In this document: piece after piece, positions 24,628-33,700 of the stretch | Layout: every line of letters begins with the position of its first letter | Position numbering within the stretch: position 1 is the first letter of the stretch | The notes under the pieces: generated by a model | Seen by the model: only the letters and a program-made list of their open reading frames with translations | Told to the model about the DNA's origin: nothing | Databases searched by the model: none | DNA from: Patella vulgata | Lineage: Eukaryota > Mollusca > Gastropoda > Patellidae | DNA: 64,000 nucleotides | Reading direction: 5' to 3' | NCBI RefSeq assembly: GCF_932274485.2 | Contig: NC_065886.2 | Span: forward strand, 12,413,501-12,477,500 | Translations under genes and position numbers: made by a program

Positions 24628-24974
24628 GTAGTTTATCGAGGGCTGGCCGTCCTTACCGCACGGTACAAATATTATCACCACTAGAAGCAACAAATTCCAG
24701 AACAAGCCAGAACTCATACCAAAATGGCCGCTTTATACAAATGAGTATTTAGGGGAATACTAACCCGAACCCTAACCCTTTTAAGAGAAGTAAAAACTAA
24801 ATTAGACCCAAGTTCAGTCTTTTAAAAAGGGTTAGGGTTAGGGTTAGTTATCCCCAAAATTCCCATTTATATAAAGCGGCCATTTTGGACTCCGGAAGCA
24901 CCCGAACCTCGATAAAATACTAGAAGGTTTTATTTGTACCGTACGGTAAGGACGGCCAGCCCTCGATAAACTAC
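24628..24974. mobile_element. Foldback MITE, 347 bp, TA TSD, with telomere-type repeats
   Basis: Ends GTAGTTTATCGAGGGCTGG and the exact inverse, each next to TA. The other arm of the host element (near 22,442) preserves the empty site CAGACAGTAGAAGG, which confirms a TA target duplication. Inside, ACCCTAACCC and GGGTTAGGGTTAGGGTTAG form part of the inverted arms. Non-coding; TA duplication suggests Tc1/mariner-type mobilisation. Confidence 0.85.
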
Positions 24975-25036
24975 TAGAGGGTTTTATTACTCAACAAATA
25001 CCCTCTCGAAGTATGTAATAAAATTTAATCGGGTGG

Positions 25037-25110
25037 TATAACCGTCTTCATTAGCCCGGTAGGAGTAGAGCAGTAGGACGTTAAACCCCCGTTTCATTTC
25101 ATTTCATTTC
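25037..25110 (+). repeat. SINE-B, right part of the split copy
   Basis: TATAACCGTCTTCATTAGCCC, AGTAGAGCAGTAGGACGTTA and a tail of three ATTTC units. It completes the SINE begun at 22,165. Confidence 0.78.
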
Positions 25111-25199
25111 CACATATAATACATGTACGTGTATGACTGTTAACCAATGTACAATGTGTTTGTGGTCGTTGGGGTAAATTGTCCCGAGGCCTTAGGCGT

Positions 25200-25610
25200 A
25201 CGGGGTTCTTTATCTTTATATATCTCTCGTGTAACTAATAATTAAATTCCTGGTGCTTAAACGCTGACATAATTATGTTCGACTGAACATATATTTCAAA
25301 GGGCATTATGTAAGATAAAGGGCTGATAGTTATCGCTATAATTGTTAATGTGATGGGAATATGTTGCAAATTCCAGTCAAATTACTTCACTCTGAGTTGA
25401 GTCAAGTTATCGACCTTATCGAGTTACGATAATAAACAAAGTCTCGATTATCTATAATTTATCATCGTGCCGACTTCAGTAATGATGATGGAGGCTTGCC
25501 TAAAATTCAAAAGCCAATATCTCGGTTCGTAGTGGAACAATTTGACTGAAATTTTCAGCATATTCTATTTACGTTATCTATGTTTAATGTAATCCCAATA
25601 CTCCGTGTTT
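25200..25610 (+). repeat. Dispersed repeat block, related to MITE family T
   Basis: Nearly the same order of sequence occurs at 28,165-28,445: GTAACTAATAATTAAATT, TGGGAATATGTTGC, CTCTGAGTTGAGT, GAGTTACGATAATAAACAAAG, AGCCAATATCTCGGTTC and ATTTTCAGCATATTC. Both blocks follow a SINE-B 3' end, so they probably descend from one duplicated segment. The GATAATAAACA..GTCTCGATTATC part is shared with MITE family T. Confidence 0.6.
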
Positions 25611-27243
25611 GTGAGATTTTTATATATAATAAACCTAGTATAAATTTATATCAACACAGTTTAAGTCTATCCACACTAGAACTGTAGTTTAAATCCTACA
25701 TATATGGATAGGTTTAATCAGTTTAAAGATATGTCTACTTTATTTATGTTTTATCATAAACAGTTACATTCATTACTTCTTAAAAATGTTTACTTAAAGG
25801 AGCGAAATCGCTAATATTTGGAACCTAGAAATTGACACAAATGGGTTGCAACGCATATAATAATGTAATATGAATGTATATAAACTGATTTACATCAATG
25901 GTTTCAGTTTGTACTGTAAAGTAATTTCTAAATAGTTATGTTCGGCGAAATACGTCAGAAGTCTCAATCGAATGGCAACCTCTAACGTCTGGTTATTCCA
26001 GTCTACACCGATAGTATTTATTGCGCATGCTCTACAGATAAGAAAATGGCTTCACCGTTTGACATGACTTGTGGAATATGTCTAGGCAGTCTAGCTACGT
26101 TCTTCAAGTTATCTGGGTTCAAAAAAGGTGCTCCTCTGAATTAGACATAGATATTGACTGTGACAGATTAAACCTCTCTCGTTGGTACTTAATACAGGAT
26201 AGGGTGTTGGTGGGAGATGTTAGATATTTTCCATGGATATAATGGTCATGTTGAACACATTCAAATTGTTTCTTTCTCAATATATTATACAATCCAAGTA
26301 AAATAAATTCTTGTTGGATCGTATGGGCTTCCTTTCCATTCTTAAATTATTTTATATGTGAATTGTTTTTTTGCAGGAAGGATATATTACAGTGAATAAT
26401 AACTTTTTATAAAGACTAGAGACTTATTATGGAGCTCTATGGAGATCGACCAATCAGAATGCAGTAGGCTTATAGAAGTGGACATATTGAAAGAAGAAAA
26501 TGTCTTCTTATTTTTTTTAGAAATCTTTATTAATAATAACCATTTGTACAATAAAGTTCAGTGGGAATACATACTGAAAGTGCACAGATACAACACTATA
26601 TATAGAATTCATTACAGCAGTTACTATGTTGCTAAATTAATTACGGTGTTATATTTGACAAACGTCGCAATGAAATAAACCATACGTCACGTGACGCCTT
26701 CGTGGCCTAGTTCGAACGCATCGTATACTCTCAATAGGACGTCGTGTCGCTTTCATGTGTCCTACGGGTATAGGCTACTTCGTTTTGGCTTCGTATGTGG
26801 TTTGGGTGTTATCGCGTGACCATGTGCGGACATCGTATAAGCTTCGGCTGTTAATTGGCTGTTGACAAGTTCGGGGCCATCCTCGCGAGAAGTTCAAAAT
26901 GCCATTTCGGGACGGTGTGACGCCCGCACAAATGATCATGCGTTCAAGAAATCAATACAAATTACATTTCCCTCTGCTTTATAATTATCCGTATAATCAA
27001 GTATGTCTTGAATTTGTCTTATCTTATCTTTGATATATCTTGTTTGGTTCTCATGCATTAATTGTGGGCATACCACTTTAAAACGTTGAGCCAATACACA
27101 CTTCATTTACGAATATTATATTTTACAAAATTGTCTTGAGATAACTAGCCATTACTTTCTCGGTTACTTACTGCACATTATTATATTAATACAAACTATC
27201 ATTTACTGTGTCATATTATGTTTATGCAAAGAATATTAAAATG
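25611..27243. other. Spacer between genes B and A, no gene seen
   Basis: AT-rich sequence downstream of gene A. It should hold that gene's 3' UTR. I see no coding exon, RNA gene or recognisable repeat here. Confidence 0.4.
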
Positions 27244-27761
27244 CTATAAAACTTGTTGATTTACGTAAACACCATTGTTGACAGATGGTGCTAATGTTTG
27301 ATAACTGTTCTCAGGAGATCTGTTTTCCATGGTATCATATGTAGATTGGGTTCCATCGGCCGTTACAGTCACGTGATTAGAATTCGAATCCCTAAAGGGT
27401 GACAGTTCATACCGGTGGTTATCTTCTCTTGTTGTCATGATATCATAATACATGATATTCCTAGGTTGATTGACGTCAGATCTGTGACATGTACATCTAG
27501 ATACGTGATCTGCGAGTTTCTTTTTGATGCTCCGTATTATACTGAAAAACAATTATTGCGTTTCGTCATGAAAAGAATAAAATGTTTTTTTATTCACTGC
27601 TACATCCTCGGTATCACCAGTGGTCTCATTCCGTTCCACTCCACTAATCCCAGCTTTCATCTATGGGGGAGACACGTATTCAAATTATCCGTCCTTTATC
27701 GACCAATCAAAAAAATCGTTAAATACAAAGGAAATTGGAGAAGGAAAGTAACTCTAATCAT

Positions 27762-27798
<37 letters not shown>

Positions 27799-30700
27799 GT
27801 TTAACGTCCACTCGACAAAACTAGGTCATTTCGGGACTAACATGTGGTTCAATTATATTTTAATAATTCGCTTGCGCGTAGGGGTCTTTAACAGTGGGAG
27901 GAAACCGGAGAACCTCATAGTACATTGTATGGTTTATACCCGTCTTCATTAGCCCGGTAGGAGTAGAACAGTAGGGCGTTAAACCCCGTTTCATTTCATT
28001 TCATTTCCACATCGCAGATCGTTCTCGACAAAAACCTGGATCAAATCCACAACCTCATGTTTAGTTAGCTCCACCAATCAACAGTCAAGTGCTATTTTCA
28101 CCGTCGTCTAAGTTGGAACGTTACTGTCGGAATGAGAATTTTAAACCATTAAAATATGTTATCTCTCATGTAACTAATGATTAAATTTCTGGTGCTTAAA
28201 TGAGATGGGAATATGTTGCGAATTTTAGTCAAATTACTCCACTCTGAGTTGAGTTAAGTTATCACCCTTATCGAGTTACGATAATAAACAAAGTCTCGAT
28301 TATCCATAATTTACCATCGTGCCGACTTTAGTAATGATGATCGAGGCTTGCCTAAAATTCAAAAGCCAATATCTCGGTTCAGAGTGGATCAATTTGACTG
28401 AAATTTTCAGCATATTCTATTTACGTTATCTATGTTTAAAGGGCAATATTGGTGCCAGTCATTATCATATATGTGATAGAACTGGTAAACACGTTCCAAA
28501 TATTATTTTTTCACAGAGATCATTGCTACGATAGATGAGTAATCAATGTTTCAACAATAGGAAGTGACGAACGCAAAAGGAAAACACGAGTTATCCCTCT
28601 ATAAAACTGGCTGAAGTGACGGGTGATAACAGGTACATGGGCGAATTTCTGCTCACTAATAATTCCTTCGAAGACCCTTGTTACAAATTATTCGTGAGAA
28701 AACCCACGAGGTTAGACAGGCGACCCTACTCCTTGTCACGCACAACCGGGGATTCGAACGTAAGCAATGACACTAAGACTGGTTTGTAATCTATTTTTTG
28801 TTATTGGTTTGTAGATTCAAACTACGATCAAGGGCAGATAATTTGATTATACCATTGATGAAACAGGGTATAGTATTTTAATCAGATTGAGGTTGTTGCC
28901 TTTTTTGACACAAATATGGAATAAATAGTTTGTTATAACAACCCATCAAACAATTTAAAAAAAACAACAACATATTAACAATCGAAACGAAATGCATATA
29001 TGTATTGTAGTGAGATTGGGGTTGGCATTTTTGGACAAAATTATAAGAATGCAATAAATAGTTTCTTATAACAACCCACCTAACAATACAAACCAGACAT
29101 GTTTGGATTCAGTTCGCTGACATATCGCTTTTAACGAAAATAATATTTTCAGAATCCAGGAAATCTGTACAGCGTTTGCTATCTCTCACAATATCTTGCC
29201 ATAATATCGTTATATTTTGAATATCATATACGTACCATATCAGTATTATTATAACCACGATCAACAAAAGAAAACCAATCGTTACTCCAACTGCTAACCC
29301 TGTAACTAGAAATAAAAATTATCGGGAAAAGGTGCGTGTCCTTTAATGTATTGAATTTGTTTAAGAAATCATATAATTGTCCAAACTAGAAAAAAATTGA
29401 AAATCTGCCTTTCTGTCTAGCAGTCTCTTGGAACCTGCAATATCCCTTCTCGTTTGATGAGTTAACTAACAAATTATTGTACCTCAGCATTTTTAAGAAT
29501 AGGTATGTCGCATCCGGGATTCGTTTCTGGAAAATTAGAAAACTCCCCTAAAATGTTTTTGTATCCTGGGAATTGATTTTTCTGGTAATTAAACAAATTA
29601 ATTTGCATATCTGTACGCACGATTACCAGATAAATTGTTGTCCAAAGCAGTCACAGTTAATACCATCACTGTTTGTGAGATTGACAATTCTTTTGATGGA
29701 AGCGAGTGGTGCGTTTGTTGATGGTGAGTCCCGGAACGAATGCTCCACCTTGAATTCTAATGCAAGGCCTAGAGCTATTGGTGTATCACCCCCACCCTTA
29801 TGACCCCTTTGTGATAAAAAGAGTCCATACACAGAACATAAGAGGCTAGTGGAAGTGAACGCCTTTACCGTCTCATACCCAGATGAGGGCAAGACTTTGA
29901 TGGGAATCGTAAATTAACAGTGTTCAGGACAACGCTACAATCTTTGTATTGGCTGGTAGACGAATCTTATCCACAGTCCATAGAACAGTTAGAAGAGAAA
30001 GGATTACGCGATAACGCGAAGTGAACTTTAATTAAGCGGATATTTGCGAGTTTAATCTGTGATTGTTGTGCTGAACTGGTCGTGGATTGGACATTTTGCG
30101 ATGTGACTTTAGTCCATAGTGATATAAAAGTGCGTTGATGGTGCGCTGTAATACAATATCATTTGGGATCTAAATTTCAATATAGTATTCTGAATTCATA
30201 TTTTATTTGTAACTCATTTTGGACATATATTAAGTGACAGATTAATTGTAAGTTTTAATCTATATCAGGTGTGGGGAGTTGACATAGTATTATGTAAGAT
30301 TTAATGGATTGTACAAACGTGTGTACTCGGAGTGTCTATATGATATAAGATTTAGGCTTAACACGTATTGACACATTTTGTCTTGAGCTAAGATGTGGGA
30401 ATCTTAATAATTACTTTTCATTGTTCTGATTACTAATGGTATTAACTATTGCGTGCCCTAGCCGATATAAAAAAGCCTAGTTTAGATATCACCTCGGTGG
30501 AAGCAGACGTAAAATACAACTAACTAACAACAACAACAAACAAGCAGGCAGGGGGAAGTACAGAAGAGGCGCAGAGAGAGACCTAGAGAGAACTCGGCTC
30601 GGACCTGGGGCAAGGCGGTCTGCCCTTGGACCCCGGGAGAAGGGGGTCTTGGCAGACCTGAGGGAACAGGCTACATAGATGTCTCGAGATCTAACCACAA

Positions 30701-33700
30701 TGACGTTGTACATGTAAATATGTTATCCAGTATTAAAATATCTTTTTAATAAATAAGAGTTATGTATTCTATCACAGCGCGTTATTTGTATGTACTACGA
30801 CTTGTGTTGTGAAAGACATTTTGGGGTTTCATCGTGATGAATATAAATATATCGCAGATCAAATCAGTGATTTTCAACCCTAATGTCCGCCTTAATTCTT
30901 TTAGCTTTAGTTTTAAAGCTAACTGTTACTGATGATAACGCCACGGGAACTAATTTCGTAGAAACACCACGTTTGCGAACTGGAATTTTAGACAATATAT
31001 CTGGTGTTTGGATTAAAATTAGTTATTTTGATAGATATTTCGATCGAGTTCAGTTAGTTAAGAACACTTTATAATATTCGGCACCGAAAGATCCAAAATA
31101 TATACTATTATATCGTGATATATGAAAGCAGCATTTTTGGTTTGCTAACAAATTGATCAAAGGGTCAGAGTTTATCATACCCCCATCCCCCATTTTGCGA
31201 TATATTTCTCTCTTTAATCGCCCAAGTATTGTTACTAGTAATGTCCGTCCTTGTCTGGATCTATATATAGTGGCGGATCGATGTCGGGGGAGGGGAAGGG
31301 GTGGGTCTAGTCTGCCCTCCTTAAATAACAGTCTACATAACAATACAACGCAACATGCATGACACACCAACCCCTTTATCAGGGACAGTATATATCCATT
31401 ATGTGTTAGAGGCTTACAAATACTAGAGTTTATTTTATGGTATTGTTATCGTGTATTATTACACAATGCAGTGTTGAAATGTGAATATACTCTTTCATAG
31501 AATATTAGATATGAATAATATTACAGTATGCTGACGCAAATCGTTTTAGTTGATTGATAGTATATGCAATGTGAATATTAAGAAAACAGCATGTAAAAGA
31601 TCGTAAAAGATCCCTTGGCAGTTGGAATTCGATATAAGGGAAGGCCGCAGCTAAGCCGTCCGGGCAAAATTTCCCTCATAGCACACTGTATGGCGTATGC
31701 CTGTCTTTACTAGCCCATCCGGAGCAGAACATAGGACTTTAAACCCTATTTCATTTTATTTACGTGTACGCCATAGTGTACACGTGGCTGCGGTCTTTCG
31801 TCCCATCCGAACGACTAACCATTAACCATTAAATAGAGTTACTGTCAACAATACTAGACTACAGTGATTGTGTGTATATAGCAGTATATCATAATGCTGC
31901 CGTAATAAATTGTGAAATTTATCACTGGGTCAAAGGTCATATGAATACAACAGAAAATGTTTTAGGGGGATTTACTGATTTAAAATGGGAGATGGGTGTT
32001 GAGTGGCCAAATGGTTAACACGTGCGCGTTACATCCTTAGGTCTCTCATTGAGTAAAATGGCCAGTGGCTTGTTTCACGAAATTTTAACTAAGATAAAAT
32101 CCAAATTTTAGTAATTTGATTGGATAATATTAGATTGATTTTAGTGCTTAGCCAATCAAAATTGAAGTATCTTCTAAAATTTAGATTTTAACTTTAGTTA
32201 AAATTTCGTGAAACAGGCCCTTGGCTTCGATTCCCCGCTTGTACGTGACAAGGAGTAGGGTCGCCTGTCAAATCTCGTGTTTTTTCTCCGGGCCCTCCGG
32301 TTTCCTCCCATTGCTAAAAGCACTTACGCGCAAGCGAACTATTGAAATAAAATTAAACCACAGGCGAGAACATCACATGTAGAACTATCACCAAGCGTTT
32401 GGCTCTTGCCACGTTTCAGCTGTTATTAAGGATATTATACTCAAACCGTAGATATTGTAACTCCTAGTGTACTATCCTAGATGTTGTAGTTTCATGTATT
32501 TAACCTTTATAGTTTGTCATATTTGATATATAAACTTAAGTTACAACAAGACAGAGTATTCCGGTGTTAATTGATCCCACAACGTGATGTCAAAGTTAGT
32601 TCCTAAATTATCATGCACATTGGTTTTAATATCAAGTCGTTGTCAAATTGTACACTACATTGAACGGCATTCTCATACTTTTCACCGCTCACGTGCTGTT
32701 AAGATATTATCTATGACTGATGTACGTCACACATCATGGCTGCTATATTTTGTAATATTGATAATACTATACATTTCATTATAATTTGGTAAGCTTTGGC
32801 AGTTCACAATATTAGGTCGTATATTACCTGGTAACTGGTCAACTGTTGCCCGATTCTTGACATATGCTGTCGATGCCGTTGAGGTATTACCAGTTGTTAT
32901 TGACATGGCTTTAACTTTGAATGTCCTTGATTGTGGTGTTTCTGTGTTAGACGGATTTGTCATCAAACTATCCGACACTGATTTTGTTGCCTCTGAGGAA
33001 GACGCACCTGTCGTCATGGTATGCTGCAACGGTGTTGTATTCAGAACTTTCGTTTTAAATCTTGATATTGCCAAGGCAGTAATCACTGAACAGAACATGC
33101 AATTTCAAATTCAGAAAGAGAACGAAACGAAAATGATATCTTATTATATTAATATTGATCTCAAGTTATATTTATTTAAAACATAGACGTTGAGTTGTTA
33201 CACAGATAGCAAATACGTCACTGCTGACTCTAAAATCAGTTAACAAGAATATGTTACTAAATTCCAACCCGTATACACTGAAGTTCCTTCAAGTCTTAAA
33301 GAATAAAGCATTTCGATGACACGTAAACAGGCTATAATTCAACGGTTGGCAGTCGACATATTCTGCATTTCATCCCCTTCATGACCCAGCGAATTTTTCT
33401 CTACGAATTTGACAATCCGACGGACGGAAAAACACAAAATACGTGGAGAGAAGCAAAACATGTCATTTAAACTTAGCCATACAAACGAGGTTATAAGCTA
33501 ACATGACAGCACGGGGATACACGCCCTATTATAATTAACAGTATTTTTTAAAATAAATTTCACATATGACTAAAATACTTACTGACGTTTAGGGTTATAA
33601 CTTGTAAACAGAAACCTGCTGTAGATGATGGATTAGGTGTGTTATCTCTGGTGAACGTTAAACTAAAAGACTCGTATAACTTGATGTTATTAGAGGAAGA

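Larger units (their letters stand above)
22384..25036. mobile_element. Long-TIR (foldback) element, 2.65 kb, inserted in SINE-B
   Basis: Outer ends CCCACCCGATTAG and CTAAT...inverse (AATCGGGTGG) begin inverted arms of about 235-240 bp (22384-22622 versus 24454-24627 plus 24975-25036). TATA borders both ends (22380-22383, 25037-25040) and the two flanks are the left and right parts of one SINE-B. The interior holds a 942-bp hAT-like insertion, and the right arm holds a 347-bp MITE. No transposase is recognised; a 78-codon open frame at 22987-23223 (minus) matches nothing I know. Superfamily unknown. Confidence 0.75.

Noticed and set aside
29623-29892. Minus-strand frame in intron 4 of gene A considered as an extra exon
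   Set aside because: No phase-1 acceptor/donor pair was found and no paralogue has such an exon.
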